Source: Tropicimonas sp. IMCC6043 (GTDB taxonomy: Bacteria > Pseudomonadota > Alphaproteobacteria > Rhodobacterales > Rhodobacteraceae). From it: DNA of 64,000 nt. A model generated the notes under the pieces. It was given only the letters and a program-made list of their open reading frames with translations, made no database searches and was not told the origin of the DNA. Of the stretch, positions 35,673-44,766 are shown in pieces (the stretch's first letter is position 1; every line of letters begins with the position of its first letter). The translations under genes and the position numbers were made by a program. The stretch is taken from the NCBI RefSeq assembly GCF_004146235.1, contig NZ_SELO01000006.1, forward strand, positions 1 to 64,000, in the 5' to 3' direction.

Positions 35673-37046
35673 TTACATCAACTTGCGGCGTCGTGTCACG
35701 CGAATATCGAGGTCGGTGATCTTCTTGCGCAGGGTATTTCGGTTGATGCCCAGAAGATCGGCGCATTTCGCCTGGTTCCCACCCGTGGCGTCGAGCGCGA
35801 TCTCGATCAGCGGAATTTCCACTTCCTTGAGGATTCGCTGGTAGAGCCCCGGCGGCGGCAGCACGCCACCATGCAGGTCGAAATATCGCCGCAGGTGTTT
35901 GGCCACCGAGGCCGACAGCTTCTCGCCGTCGCCGCCGCCCACCAGAGGTTCGATCTCGGGCTGGTTGCCGAGCACCGCCTCGACCTCGGTCCGCCCGATT
36001 TCCTCCTCCGGCGAAGTGACGACGAGCCGGCGCACCGTGTTCTCGAGTTGGCGCACATTGCCGGGCCAGGAATAGGCGCGCACAAGGTCCATCGCTGCCT
36101 GCGAAAAGCGTCGCGTGCTGGCGCCGTCGCGCTCCGAGCGGGCGAGGAAATGCTCCGCCAGGAGCGGAATGTCGTCGACCCGCTCGCGCAGCGACGGCAC
36201 GTTCAGCGTCACCCCGCCGAGCCGGTAATAGAGATCCTGCCGGAAGCTTCCGGCCTCCATCTTCTGCGTCAGGTCCCCCTGGCAGGTGGCCATCACCCGA
36301 GGCGCGGTGTCGGAGAGCGCATCGAGCATGCGGGTGATCCGGCCCTGGGTCTCGAAGTCGAGATCGGCCACCTCGTCGAACAGAACCGATCCGCCGCGGG
36401 CCCGGGCGAGAATCGTCGCCGGGCCATCGGACGCCGCAAGCTCCTCGGCGCCGGCGACCACGAAGGGAAGCGTGCGCCGGTCGGAGAAATCGTGGATTGC
36501 ACGGGCGATGAGCGATTTTCCGGTGCCGGACTCGCCGGTGATGAGCACCGCGAGATCGGTGTTCATGACGCGGGCGACGAGCCGGTAGAGCGCCTGCATC
36601 ACCGGCGTCCGCCCGACCAGCGGCAGGTCGTCGGCCGGGCCGGACTCGGAAGGCGGCTGGTTCCGCACGGGCGTCGCGCGGCGCTTGGTCTCCAGCGCCT
36701 TCGAGGCGCGCTTCATCAGGTCGGGAAGGTCGAAGGGCTTGGGCAGGTAGTCGTAGGCATCGGCCTCCGCGGCCTGGATCGCGGTCATGATCGTGTTCTG
36801 CGCCGAGATCACGATCACCGGCAGCCCGGGGCGCGCCTCGGAGATCTTCGGCAAGGTCTCCAGCCCATTGCCGTCCGGCATGATAACGTCGGAGATGACG
36901 AGATCCCCTTTGCCTTCCTCGACCCACCGCATCAGCGTGACCAGCGACGAGGTGGCGTGCACCTTGCACCCGGCCCGCGTCAGCGCCTGGGTGAGCACGG
37001 TGCGAATGGTGCGATCGTCATCGGCGACAAGAACAGTTCCGTCCAT
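35673..37046 (-). CDS. ntrC: nitrogen regulator NtrC (without GAFTGA)
   Basis: Predicted 457-residue response regulator that activates nitrogen-assimilation genes. Receiver Asp53 ([10 protein letters not shown]) and KPFD are present, then an AAA+ domain with GESGTGKS (171-178) and VLFDEVAD (221-228), and a Fis-type DNA-binding tail ([20 protein letters not shown]). Between the Walker motifs the GAFTGA loop is missing; the stretch reads [16 protein letters not shown]. This matches Rhodobacter capsulatus NtrC, which works with sigma-70 rather than sigma-54. It starts 2 nt after the ntrB stop. Confidence 0.97.
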   Translation of the reverse strand: MDGTVLVADDDRTIRTVLTQALTRAGCKVHATSSLVTLMRWVEEGKGDLVISDVIMPDGNGLETLPKISEARPGLPVIVISAQNTIMTAIQAAEADAYDYLPKPFDLPDLMKRASKALETKRRATPVRNQPPSESGPADDLPLVGRTPVMQALYRLVARVMNTDLAVLITGESGTGKSLIARAIHDFSDRRTLPFVVAGAEELAASDGPATILARARGGSVLFDEVADLDFETQGRITRMLDALSDTAPRVMATCQGDLTQKMEAGSFRQDLYYRLGGVTLNVPSLRERVDDIPLLAEHFLARSERDGASTRRFSQAAMDLVRAYSWPGNVRQLENTVRRLVVTSPEEEIGRTEVEAVLGNQPEIEPLVGGGDGEKLSASVAKHLRRYFDLHGGVLPPPGLYQRILKEVEIPLIEIALDATGGNQAKCADLLGINRNTLRKKITDLDIRVTRRRKLM

Positions 37047-37048
37047 TC

Positions 37049-38137
37049 TCAGATCTCCTCCAGGTTTTTATCGGCCGTCTGCTCGGGGGCCACAGGCAAC
37101 GAAATGCGGAAGACAGTGCGTCCGGGGGCGGACTCGACCGAGATCCAGCCCCTGTGTTCGGCGATGATCTTGCTGACCAGCGCCAGCCCCAGCCCGGTGC
37201 CGTTTTCGCGGCCGGACACGAAGGGTTCGAAGATCTCGTCCGCGATCTCGGGCGCCAGCCCCGGCCCGTCGTCGATGATCTCGATCTGAAGCGGCACGTG
37301 GCTGCTTTTCTGCCCTTTGCGCCGGACCCGGAGCGAAGCTTCGTAGAACGTGTGCAGCCGGATCTCACCACCCTTCCCGTCCGAGGCCTGGGCGGCGTTC
37401 TTCAGGAGGTTCTGGAACACCTGGAGCAACTGGTCGGCATCGGCATAGGTCGGCGGCAGGGATGGGTCGTAGTCCTCGATGATCCGCATATGCGCCGCGA
37501 AGCTGAGCACCGCCGACTTGCGCGCGCGGTCCAGCATGTCGTGGATATTCACCGGCTTCAGCAGCGGCGGGCGAAGGTTGCCGAACTGCTCGACCTGGTC
37601 GAGAAGCTTCACGATGCGCCGGCTCTCGGCGACGATCAGGTCGGTAAGTTCGAGATCCTGCTTGTCGAGATTCATCGACAGGAGCTGCGCGGCACCGGTG
37701 ATTCCGGCGAGCGGGTTCTTGATCTCGTGCGCCAGCATCTCGGCCATGCCGATCGCGGATTTCGCCGCCTTGTCGGCCGAGATCGAGCGGCCGAGGCGGC
37801 CGGCGATCTCGCGCGGCGAGATCAGGAACAGCAGGCGGTCGGTGTCGTTGGAGATCGGCGCGACCTGAATGTTGCATTGCACCGGCGCCTTGTCGCCAGT
37901 TCCCACGTCGACATCGTTGATGAAGAGCGGCGAGCGGTTCTTGCGAACCCGCGCCAGCGCCTCCTCCACGGAAGCGTCAATGGCAAGCCGGTCATAGACC
38001 AGCTCGCCCTCGAGCGACTTGATCGTCCGGTTGAGGAACAGCTCGGCCGCCGGGTTCAGCTCGGTGATCCGGTCGGAGGGGTCGAGCAGCAAGGCGGGGA
38101 TGGGCAGCGAAGCCCAGATCCGTCCGGTTCCGATCAT
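37049..38137 (-). CDS. ntrB: nitrogen sensor kinase NtrB
   Basis: Predicted 362-residue soluble histidine kinase/phosphatase acting on NtrC under PII control. An N-terminal PAS domain ([17 protein letters not shown]) is followed by His137 in [12 protein letters not shown], an N box [11 protein letters not shown], and G boxes DDGPGLAPE and [15 protein letters not shown] 38137 overlaps the dusB stop by 3 nt (ATGA), the same arrangement as the nifR3-ntrB-ntrC operon of R. capsulatus. Confidence 0.96.
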   Translation of the reverse strand: MIGTGRIWASLPIPALLLDPSDRITELNPAAELFLNRTIKSLEGELVYDRLAIDASVEEALARVRKNRSPLFINDVDVGTGDKAPVQCNIQVAPISNDTDRLLFLISPREIAGRLGRSISADKAAKSAIGMAEMLAHEIKNPLAGITGAAQLLSMNLDKQDLELTDLIVAESRRIVKLLDQVEQFGNLRPPLLKPVNIHDMLDRARKSAVLSFAAHMRIIEDYDPSLPPTYADADQLLQVFQNLLKNAAQASDGKGGEIRLHTFYEASLRVRRKGQKSSHVPLQIEIIDDGPGLAPEIADEIFEPFVSGRENGTGLGLALVSKIIAEHRGWISVESAPGRTVFRISLPVAPEQTADKNLEEI

Positions 38138-39111
38138 CAGGCCGCCTCCCGTTCCGGGGCTTCGAACGCCCGCGCAATCAGCCGCCGGACCTCGGCATTG
38201 TCCGTCTCGGTCTGGAGCCGCCGGCGCAGGCCGGCCGGGTCTCCGGCGCAGTCGAGATACCAGCCGACATGCTTTCGCGCCATCCGGTTGCCGAGGACCG
38301 GCCCGTAGAAGGAGAGCATAGCCTCGAAATGGACGGCCACCAGCTCTGCCAGCGCACGGCCTTTCGGCACGTCCGGCGCCGGCGTGCCAAAGAGATCGGC
38401 CGCAATCTCGGCGAGACGCCAGGGCGCTCCCTTCGCGCCGCGGCCGATCATCACCCCGTCGGCGTTCGACCGGGCGAGAGCGGTGCGGGCGGACGCGGTG
38501 TCGGTAATGTCGCCATTGGCGATCACCGGGATCTTCACGGCCGCCTTCACCTCCGCGATCGCCGCCCAATCGGCATGCCCCTTGTAGAATTGCTGCCGCG
38601 TGCGGCCGTGCACCGTGACCATCCGCACGCCCGCCGCCTCGGCGATGCGCGCGAGATTCGCGGCGTTGCGCGTCGCGTCGTCCCAGCCAAGCCTGCATTT
38701 CAGCGTGACCGGCACCGAGACCGCACCCACGACCGCCTCGATAAGCCGCAGGGCGTGGTCTGGCTCGCGCATCAGCGCCGAGCCGGACGCGCCTGAACCG
38801 CTCGAGGAAGTCACCCGCTTGGCCGGGCAGCCCATGTTGATGTCTATGATCCGCGCCCCGTTCGCCTCCGCCAGCCGCGCCGCCTCGGCCATCCAGTAGG
38901 CCTCGCGCCCGGCGAGCTGGACGGCCGTGCGCGCGCAGCCATAGCCCAGCTCAGCCTTCTCCCGGGCCCCGGGTTTGGCCTGGACCATCTCCTGGCTCGC
39001 CACCATTTCCGACACCACCAGCCCGGCGCCGAACCCCGCCACCAACTGGCGGAACGGCAGGTCGGTGATACCGGCGAGCGGCGCCAGCAAAACCGGCGGT
39101 GCAAGCGCCAT
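38137..39111 (-). CDS. dusB: tRNA-dihydrouridine synthase DusB (NifR3)
   Basis: Predicted 324-residue flavoenzyme that reduces uridines in tRNA D-loops. LLAPLAGITDLPFR opens the TIM barrel, INMGCPAKRV carries the catalytic Cys95, and LKCRLGWDD, TVHGRTRQQFYKG and GVMIGRGAKGAPW are conserved. After the Cys motif a Ser/Gly-rich stretch (TSSSGSGASGSALM) is about four residues longer than the usual form. ATG 39111 is preferred; GTG 39153 would add 14 residues. It is the first gene of the ntr operon. Confidence 0.94.
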   Translation of the reverse strand: MALAPPVLLAPLAGITDLPFRQLVAGFGAGLVVSEMVASQEMVQAKPGAREKAELGYGCARTAVQLAGREAYWMAEAARLAEANGARIIDINMGCPAKRVTSSSGSGASGSALMREPDHALRLIEAVVGAVSVPVTLKCRLGWDDATRNAANLARIAEAAGVRMVTVHGRTRQQFYKGHADWAAIAEVKAAVKIPVIANGDITDTASARTALARSNADGVMIGRGAKGAPWRLAEIAADLFGTPAPDVPKGRALAELVAVHFEAMLSFYGPVLGNRMARKHVGWYLDCAGDPAGLRRRLQTETDNAEVRRLIARAFEAPEREAA

Positions 39112-39196
39112 GTCTGCAACGCAAACCGTCAATTGCTCAATCCTTGTGCACACGATTCAGGTGCTATCGCGAATTCTTCTCCGACTACCAGTCAGA

Positions 39197-39235
39197 GTTG
39201 TGCGATACCTGCCCGAAAAACCGGTTTCGCACAAC
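39197..39235. promoter_or_regulatory. inverted repeat in the dusB-ispDF divergent promoter region
   Basis: GTTGTGCGA (39197-39205) and TCGCACAAC (39227-39235) are perfect 9-bp arms with a 21-bp spacer, followed on the plus strand by TTTTA. A further TTGTGCAC lies at 39144-39151. The site is 86 bp from the dusB start and 70 bp from the ispDF start. It may be an operator for nitrogen-responsive control of the dusB-ntrBC operon, or an attenuator for ispDF. Confidence 0.4.
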
Positions 39236-39304
39236 TTTTAGGCAATCATGCCTTCGAACGGCTTGCCCGTTGCCCTGCCTTTCGTCACCGACTAGACGGT
39301 CAGA

Positions 39305-40486
39305 ATGGAGAGCGAGCACGCAACAGAGACCCGAAACCGCGCCGTCGATCGCGTTGGCGTGGTGATCGTGGCGGCCGGCCGGGGCTTGCGGGCCGGCGGC
39401 TCCGTTCCAAAGCAATTTCAGCCGCTTGCCGGTCGCCCTATGCTGGCCCACACGGTCGAACGGTTCCGTTCCCATCGCCGAGTCGCCGAGCTCGTCGTGG
39501 TGCTCAACCCGGCCGACGAAGATCTCGCCGCCGCCTTCCTGCCCGAAGACGTGGTGCGTGCTGCCGGCGGCGCCAGCCGGGATGCCTCCGTCGCCGCCGG
39601 GCTCGCCGCGCTCGGCCCCGACATCACGCATGTCCTGATCCAGGACGGCGCCCGCCCGCTCACCCCGGACGCCGTGATCGACGGCGTGCTCGCGGCGCTC
39701 GAGAACCATGCCGGCGCAGCGCCGGCGCTTCCGGTGACCGACGCGCTCTGGCGCGGTGCCGACGGACTCGTTGGCGCGCCGACCCCGCGCGACGGCCTTT
39801 TTCGCGCCCAGACCCCGCAGGGGTTCGACCTCGCCGCCATCCTCGCTGCCCACGCCGCCCATCCCGGCGCGGCGCATGACGATGTCGAGGTGGCGCTGGC
39901 CGCCGGGCTCGACGTGGCGATCACCGAAGGACACGAAGACAATATCAAGGTCACCCTGCTCGGCGATTTCGCCCGGGCCGAGGCGATCCTGTCGAAGGAG
40001 GCGCGAATGGATCTGCGCGTTGGAAACGGCTATGACGTGCACCGCTTCGGACCGGGCGACCATGTCGTGCTCTGCGGCGTGAGGGTGCCGCACGGGCGCG
40101 GGCTGCAGGGGCATTCGGACGCCGATGTCGGAATGCACGCGATCACCGATGCGATCTATGGCGCGCTCGCGATGGGCGATATCGGACAACACTTCCCGCC
40201 CACCGATCCGCGCTGGAAGGGGGCTGCCAGCGAGATCTTCCTGCGCCACGCGGTGGAGCTTGCCGCCAGCAATGGATTCGGTATCGCCAATGTCGATTGC
40301 ACGCTGGTTTGCGAGCGCCCGAAGATCGGCCCGCATGCGGTGGCGATGCGCGCAGCGCTGGCGGCGATCATGGGGCTGGAGGTCGGCCGCATCTCCGTCA
40401 AGGCCACGACATCGGAACGGCTCGGCTTCACCGGGCGCGAAGAGGGGATCGCGGCGCTCGCCACCGCGACGCTGGTGGCGGCATGA
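39305..40486 (+). CDS. ispDF: bifunctional IspD/IspF enzyme of the MEP pathway
   Basis: Predicted 393-residue fusion for isoprenoid precursor synthesis. The N-terminal half is 2-C-methyl-D-erythritol 4-phosphate cytidylyltransferase ([33 protein letters not shown]), and the C-terminal half from about 235 is 2-C-methyl-D-erythritol 2,4-cyclodiphosphate synthase ([44 protein letters not shown]). Fused IspDF is typical of alphaproteobacteria. The ATG at 39305 gives a slightly long N terminus. Its stop overlaps the pgpA start (ATGA). Confidence 0.96.
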   Translation: MESEHATETRNRAVDRVGVVIVAAGRGLRAGGSVPKQFQPLAGRPMLAHTVERFRSHRRVAELVVVLNPADEDLAAAFLPEDVVRAAGGASRDASVAAGLAALGPDITHVLIQDGARPLTPDAVIDGVLAALENHAGAAPALPVTDALWRGADGLVGAPTPRDGLFRAQTPQGFDLAAILAAHAAHPGAAHDDVEVALAAGLDVAITEGHEDNIKVTLLGDFARAEAILSKEARMDLRVGNGYDVHRFGPGDHVVLCGVRVPHGRGLQGHSDADVGMHAITDAIYGALAMGDIGQHFPPTDPRWKGAASEIFLRHAVELAASNGFGIANVDCTLVCERPKIGPHAVAMRAALAAIMGLEVGRISVKATTSERLGFTGREEGIAALATATLVAA

Positions 40487-40983
40487 GACCGGCAGGCATC
40501 GTCGCGACCTTCCTCGGCGTGGGCCTGCTGCGCCCGGCCCCGGGGACCTGGGGATCGGCCGCGGCAATCCCCGTGGCCTATTTTCTCCATCTCAACGGGG
40601 GTTTTCCCGCGCTCGCCGTGGGCACATTGATCGCCTTCATCTGCGGGCTCGGCGCCACCGCGCTCTACACCGAGGGACTGGAGGATCCCGACCCGTCCCG
40701 CGTCGTCATCGACGAGGTCGTCGGCATGTGGATCGCGCTCTGGCCGCTCTCCTTCGGCCTCTGGCATGCCGGCCTGCCGACCGACATCTTCCCCTATCCC
40801 GGCTGGATCGGCGGCTTCCTGATGTTCCGGCTCTTCGACATCTGGAAGCCCTGGCCGGTCTCCTGGGCGGACCGGCTGCACACGCCGCTCGGCGTCATGC
40901 TGGACGACGTGATCGCCGGGCTGATGGCCGCTGTCGTGGTGTCCGCCGCGGCTTTCGTGTCCCATACCTACCTGATGGGCTGA
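40483..40983 (+). CDS. pgpA: phosphatidylglycerophosphatase A
   Basis: Predicted 166-residue inner-membrane phosphatase that makes phosphatidylglycerol from its 3-phosphate. The PgpA motifs [31 protein letters not shown] and [11 protein letters not shown] with [10 protein letters not shown] are all present among about four membrane segments. The start overlaps the ispDF stop. It is followed by a small membrane protein gene and pncC. Confidence 0.95.
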   Translation: MRPAGIVATFLGVGLLRPAPGTWGSAAAIPVAYFLHLNGGFPALAVGTLIAFICGLGATALYTEGLEDPDPSRVVIDEVVGMWIALWPLSFGLWHAGLPTDIFPYPGWIGGFLMFRLFDIWKPWPVSWADRLHTPLGVMLDDVIAGLMAAVVVSAAAFVSHTYLMG

Positions 40984-40986
40984 GCC

Positions 40987-41205
40987 ATGCTGCGCGGCGT
41001 CGCCACCCTCTTCGGTATCGGGACCCTGCCCCTTATCTGCGCCTTCCTCGCTGCGCTGACCGGCCTCGTCGTCGCGCTCGCGCACTACCGCTTTGCCCAC
41101 TCCCTCAAACCAGAGCTGACTGGCTGGGGCGACGACCTGACCGCCGGCACGCTGGCCGCAATTCTCTTGATTCTCTTGCAATTGCCCGGAGGCATTCCGG
41201 CATGA
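40987..41205 (+). CDS. small two-helix membrane protein
   Basis: Predicted 72-residue protein with hydrophobic segments at about 8-30 and 52-66, separated by a loop [11 protein letters not shown]. It starts 3 nt after the pgpA stop and overlaps the pncC start by 4 nt (ATGA), so it is almost certainly translated as part of this operon. I do not recognise the family and cannot assign a role. Confidence 0.75.
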   Translation: MLRGVATLFGIGTLPLICAFLAALTGLVVALAHYRFAHSLKPELTGWGDDLTAGTLAAILLILLQLPGGIPA

Positions 41206-41684
41206 CCGAGACGATCGAAGGCCGCGCCCGCATCCTGCTCGACCGCGCCCGCGCAGGCGGTGAGCGCATCGCCACCGCCGAGAGCTGCACCGGCGGGCTG
41301 ATTGCCGGGGCGATCACCGAGATCCCGGGCTCCTCCAATGTCTTCGACCGCGGGTTCGTCACCTATTCGAACGCGGCAAAGGTCGCGATGCTGGGCGTGT
41401 CCGAAGCTACGCTCGCCGCGCATGGCGCGGTTTCCGAGGCGGTCGCGGGCGAGATGGCCGCGGGCGCACTGGCCCGCTCGGAGGCAACGCTGGCCATCGC
41501 GGTCACCGGGATCGCCGGGCCAGGCGGCAGCGACGCGAAGCCCGAGGGGCGGGTCTGTTTCGGCCTCGCCCTGCTGGGCCGCGCCGTGGCGACCGAGACG
41601 GTGGAGTTCGGCCCGCTCGGCCGCAGCGAAGTGCGAAGGGCGACGGTCGCCCATGCCCTGGACCGGCTGATCACCGCTCTCTAG
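41202..41684 (+). CDS. pncC: CinA-C/PncC nicotinamide-nucleotide amidase
   Basis: Predicted 160-residue CinA C-terminal-type protein, hydrolysing nicotinamide mononucleotide to nicotinate mononucleotide in NAD recycling. [17 protein letters not shown] contains the catalytic Ser, FVTYSNAAK the conserved Tyr/Asn, and [17 protein letters not shown] the glycine loop. It overlaps the preceding gene by 4 nt and closes the ispDF-pgpA-pncC operon. Confidence 0.93.
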   Translation: MTETIEGRARILLDRARAGGERIATAESCTGGLIAGAITEIPGSSNVFDRGFVTYSNAAKVAMLGVSEATLAAHGAVSEAVAGEMAAGALARSEATLAIAVTGIAGPGGSDAKPEGRVCFGLALLGRAVATETVEFGPLGRSEVRRATVAHALDRLITAL

Positions 41685-41709
41685 GGATGGCCCCGGGCCC
41701 GTAACCGGC

Positions 41710-42174
41710 TCAGCCGTTGTTCCAGCGCAGGCCGTTGCCGCGGCCCTGCCCCTGCCCCCGGCCACGGGCATTGCGACCGAAATCGGCGCTCGTCAGCACG
41801 CCGTCCCCGTCGCTGTCCATTCGCTGCAACCAGGCCGCGGAGCCAGCCACGTATTCAGTCTTCGAGACGACCCCGTCGCCATTCGCGTCGAGGCCATAGC
41901 GCAGCACGCCCTGGTTGGTATTCCGCGCCGCGCCGCGCGGCGTCACAGCTCCGAGCTCAAGGTTCGACAGGACGCCGTCGCCATTTGAATCGTAACCTGC
42001 AAAGGCTGTGTCGCGGCCGCTGCGAAGCTCGGTCAGGGTCACCCGGCCGTCTCTGTTGATGTCCCAGCGGTCGAGCGCATAGGCACCCTGGACAAATTGC
42101 TGGGCCGAGGCGGCCGTGCCGCCCAGAAGGAGAAGGACGAGTGCGGGACGTGCGATGCGTGAAAGACGGGTCAT
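41710..42174 (-). CDS. exported EF-hand protein
   Basis: Predicted 154-residue periplasmic protein with a signal peptide (1-24, ending ASA-Q) and four EF-hand-type loops: DINRDGRVTLTE, DSNGDGVLSNLE, DANGDGVVSKTE and DSDGDGVLTSAD. It should bind calcium. The tail is Gly/Arg/Asn-rich. ATG 42174 has GGAG 9 nt upstream. No partner is evident; it lies between pncC (convergent) and the COQ10-like gene. Confidence 0.87.
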   Translation of the reverse strand: MTRLSRIARPALVLLLLGGTAASAQQFVQGAYALDRWDINRDGRVTLTELRSGRDTAFAGYDSNGDGVLSNLELGAVTPRGAARNTNQGVLRYGLDANGDGVVSKTEYVAGSAAWLQRMDSDGDGVLTSADFGRNARGRGQGQGRGNGLRWNNG

Positions 42175-42256
42175 GGCTGATTCTCCAACAGTCGAATTGC
42201 GATATCCCTGATACGCAATATCGCCCGCGTTCCGTCGCATCGCAATGATGGAAAGA

Positions 42257-42706
42257 TCAGCCGTAGAGTGTTTCGGCGCGCTTCTGGAATGCGCCCATGA
42301 TCTGCCGCTGCGCCTCCGTGAAGAAGACGCCCGCGGTCTTCTGCAGGATGCGGTTCCGAAACTCGAAATCGATGTGGTAGTCCACCTCGCAGCCGGTCTC
42401 GATTTCCCGGAAAGTCCATGTCGAGACCAGATGCCGGAACAGCCCCTCCACATTCTCTGAAACGATGGTCTTTTCCGTCCCGTCGCCCTTCATCGTCACC
42501 TTCGTGCGGAAGGTCTCCCGAAACACTTTGAACGAGATGACCATGTCCGCGAGTGCCAGTTCCGCATCGCCGACCCGGCGCCGGTCGCGCATGCGGGCCG
42601 CCGCCGTCCAGGGCAGGAACTTGGGATAGGATTCGATGTCCGCCACCAGGTCAAACATCTGCTGCGCCGTGTAGGGCATCACGCGTTTGTCGGAAAAGCT
42701 GTGCAT
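42257..42706 (-). CDS. COQ10/RatA-type START-domain protein
   Basis: Predicted 149-residue protein of the polyketide cyclase/START superfamily. YTAQQMFDLVADIESYPKFLPWTAAAR is the classic opening of the COQ10/RatA family, and IDFEFRNRILQKTAGVFF its end. Relatives bind ubiquinone or, as RatA in E. coli, affect ribosome assembly; a toxin role should not be assumed. ATG 42706 is preferred, giving MHSFSDKRVMPYT. It is divergent from hpt. Confidence 0.9.
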   Translation of the reverse strand: MHSFSDKRVMPYTAQQMFDLVADIESYPKFLPWTAAARMRDRRRVGDAELALADMVISFKVFRETFRTKVTMKGDGTEKTIVSENVEGLFRHLVSTWTFREIETGCEVDYHIDFEFRNRILQKTAGVFFTEAQRQIMGAFQKRAETLYG

Positions 42707-42792
42707 ATGCGGCGATTGGCCCCCGGCTTGGTCTGACGGATCGGCGAAACTTGTCGTAGACTCGGCCCGAAGTTTCAAGCGAAGGCCCACAT

Positions 42793-43353
42793 TTGCGACC
42801 GTATGTCATCGACCAGTTGATTTCCGCCAAGGCGATCGCGGCCCGCATCGAGGACCTTGCCCGGGAGATCGAGGCGGAGTTTGCCGGCACGGACAAGCTC
42901 ATCGTCGTTGGCCTGCTGCGCGGCTCCTTCATCTTCATCGCCGACCTCGTGCGCGAGCTCGACCTGCCGGTGGAAGTCGATTTCCTCGAGGCCTCGTCCT
43001 ATGGCGACACGATGGAATCGAGCCGGGAGGTGCGCATCCTGAAGGATCTGCGCAGCCAGATTGAGGGTCGCGACGTGCTCGTGGTCGAGGATATCGTCGA
43101 CACCGGCCACACGATGACCCGCGTCACTGCCTTTCTCGCCGCGCGCAACCCGGCCCGTATGCGCACGATCTGCCTGCTCGACAAGCCGTCGCGCCGCGAG
43201 GTCGCCTATCGGGCGGACTGGACCGGATTCGAGATCCCTGACAAGTTCGTCGTCGGCTACGGCATCGATTTTGCACAGCGCAACCGCAACCTCGGCTATA
43301 TCGGTGCGGTGCGGTTCATCGACGAACCCGCCGTCACCACCGGTCCGATCTGA
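42793..43353 (+). CDS. hpt: hypoxanthine phosphoribosyltransferase
   Basis: Predicted 186-residue purine-salvage enzyme converting hypoxanthine and PRPP to IMP. The PRPP motif [14 protein letters not shown] (95-108) is intact, as are [13 protein letters not shown] near 40-52 and [15 protein letters not shown]. The start appears to be TTG at 42793, with AAGG 8 nt upstream; this gives the normal N terminus [14 protein letters not shown]. Rare starts of this kind lower expression slightly. It is divergent from the COQ10-like gene with an 86-bp gap. Confidence 0.92.
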   Translation: MRPYVIDQLISAKAIAARIEDLAREIEAEFAGTDKLIVVGLLRGSFIFIADLVRELDLPVEVDFLEASSYGDTMESSREVRILKDLRSQIEGRDVLVVEDIVDTGHTMTRVTAFLAARNPARMRTICLLDKPSRREVAYRADWTGFEIPDKFVVGYGIDFAQRNRNLGYIGAVRFIDEPAVTTGPI

Positions 43354-43722
43354 GCCCGGAAGGACGCGCGGCCCGCACGGGTTCTTGCGCATGAAACGCT
43401 GAGTCGAGTCCCCACCCTCGCCGCGGAGCACGGCACTTCTGCTCGCCGTCACCGCCGCCTGTGTGGCGCTCTGTGGGCTCGAACGAGCGGAGCTGCTGCC
43501 GAACTGGATGGCCGTCGAGCGGCTTGGCCGCAGCGGCGCGCGATTGCAGCAATTCCGAGAGCGGCACCCGGCCGGTCCGGACGCGCTGCCGCGCCGGCGG
43601 GGTCCTGCCGGCAGCCGCGCGGAAGCCTGCCGAGGCGGGGGCCCCTGCCGCTTTGCGCTGCGCCGCGGAAAGGTCTAGGGTCTGCGCCGACAGACGCTCA
43701 CGATCTGGAAGGAAGAGCCGCC
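43354..43722 (+). pseudogene. 370-bp gap with a possible decayed secreted ORF
   Basis: Between hpt and the cytochrome gene. One plus-strand frame reads MKR, a stop, then STALLLAVTAACVALC (like a signal peptide or lipobox) and continues open to 43678. If the early stop is a mutation this is a remnant of a small exported protein; if not, the frame is chance. No start codon rescues it and no family is recognised. Confidence 0.25.
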
Positions 43723-44607
43723 ATGGGGCGTGTGCTGACCCTCTTCGTCATTCTGCTGGCCGGGCTCGTCGGGCTGGCGCTCTGGCTGACGCGGCCCGTA
43801 CCGCTGTCCCCTTCGGAGTTGCCGCAGATCACCGGCGATGCCGAGGCCGGGCGACGGATCTTCCTCGCCGCCGGCTGTGCTTCCTGCCACGGCGATGGCG
43901 GCGCCGAGGCGCAGGAACACCCGCTGCTTGCCGGCGGACGGCGCATCGAGACATCTTTCGGTACCTTCGTGACCCCCAATATCTCGACCGATCCGGTGCA
44001 TGGCATCGGCGCCTACGACCTTGCCGGCCTGGCCTCGGTGCTGACCCGCGGGGTCACGCCCGACGGGCGGCACCTCTACCCCGCGATGCCCTATGCGAGC
44101 TATGCACGGATGGAGCTGCAGGACATCGCCGACCTCGGCGCCTTCCTCGACACGCTGCCGGCCTCGGATGCCGACACCGCGCCGCACGAATTGCCACTTG
44201 CCTATTCGCTCCGCCGCAGCATCGGGCTCTGGAAGCTTCGCTATCTCGACGACCGTTTCGTTGGCGCCGCGCCAAGCGACATGGTCGAGCGCGGCCGCTA
44301 CCTCGTCGAGGCGCTCGGCCACTGCGCCGAATGCCACACGCCGCGCGACCGGTTCGGCGGTCTGGACCGGACGCGCTGGATGGCGGGCACCCACGCCGCA
44401 GGACAGGTGATCGCGCCGAACATCACGCCGGCCGCGCTCGACTGGGAGATCGACCAGATCGTCTGGTATCTCGAAAGCGGCCATAGCCCGCGCGGCGAGA
44501 CCGCGAGCCGCGAGATGGAGGAGGTCGTCGCCGGCATCGGCCAGCTTCCGCGCGAGGATCTCGAAGCAATCGCGACCTATCTCAAGGGGCTGGCGCCGAT
44601 CGAATGA
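43723..44607 (+). CDS. membrane-anchored diheme cytochrome c
   Basis: Predicted 294-residue cytochrome with an N-terminal helix (5-22) that anchors it or is a signal peptide, then two haem sites: CASCH (52-56) and CAECH (201-205). PNIS and PNIT segments and MPYASY with a Met suitable as haem ligand follow each site. It resembles the small cytochrome subunits that serve alcohol and aldehyde dehydrogenases. No dehydrogenase gene is next to it. It is a likely paralogue, in domain layout, of the protein at 12655-13494. Confidence 0.88.
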   Translation: MGRVLTLFVILLAGLVGLALWLTRPVPLSPSELPQITGDAEAGRRIFLAAGCASCHGDGGAEAQEHPLLAGGRRIETSFGTFVTPNISTDPVHGIGAYDLAGLASVLTRGVTPDGRHLYPAMPYASYARMELQDIADLGAFLDTLPASDADTAPHELPLAYSLRRSIGLWKLRYLDDRFVGAAPSDMVERGRYLVEALGHCAECHTPRDRFGGLDRTRWMAGTHAAGQVIAPNITPAALDWEIDQIVWYLESGHSPRGETASREMEEVVAGIGQLPREDLEAIATYLKGLAPIE

Positions 44608-44666
44608 GGCCCGGCGGCGGGTGCTTCGGGCCTTCGGAACGGGACAAAAGAGGGGGGCTGTCACCC

Positions 44667-44682
44667 GCGCTCTTGAGAGCGC
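44667..44682. terminator. palindrome between cytochrome and lipA
   Basis: GCGCTCT and AGAGCGC pair across TG in the 159-bp gap between convergent genes. A second stem (44607-44613 with 44627-44633) begins at the cytochrome stop. Neither has a clear T tail. Confidence 0.3.
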
Positions 44683-44766
44683 TCCTCCTGAGATTTCTTA
44701 AAGCAGAAAAGGCGTCGCCGGTCCGTCTGTTCTCGCGAAACGAGCGCGATCCGCCCCGCCCCGGCG

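Noticed and set aside
33969-37289. Plus-strand frame open for about 1100 codons opposite ntrY and ntrC
   Set aside because: Its translation is Arg/His/Gln-rich without motifs, and the minus strand carries complete NtrY and NtrC. It is a mirror frame caused by high GC at third codon positions.
42257-42706. RatA toxin of a toxin-antitoxin pair
   Set aside because: The protein fits the COQ10/RatA START family, but the expected RatB partner is absent and the toxin label for this family is not general.
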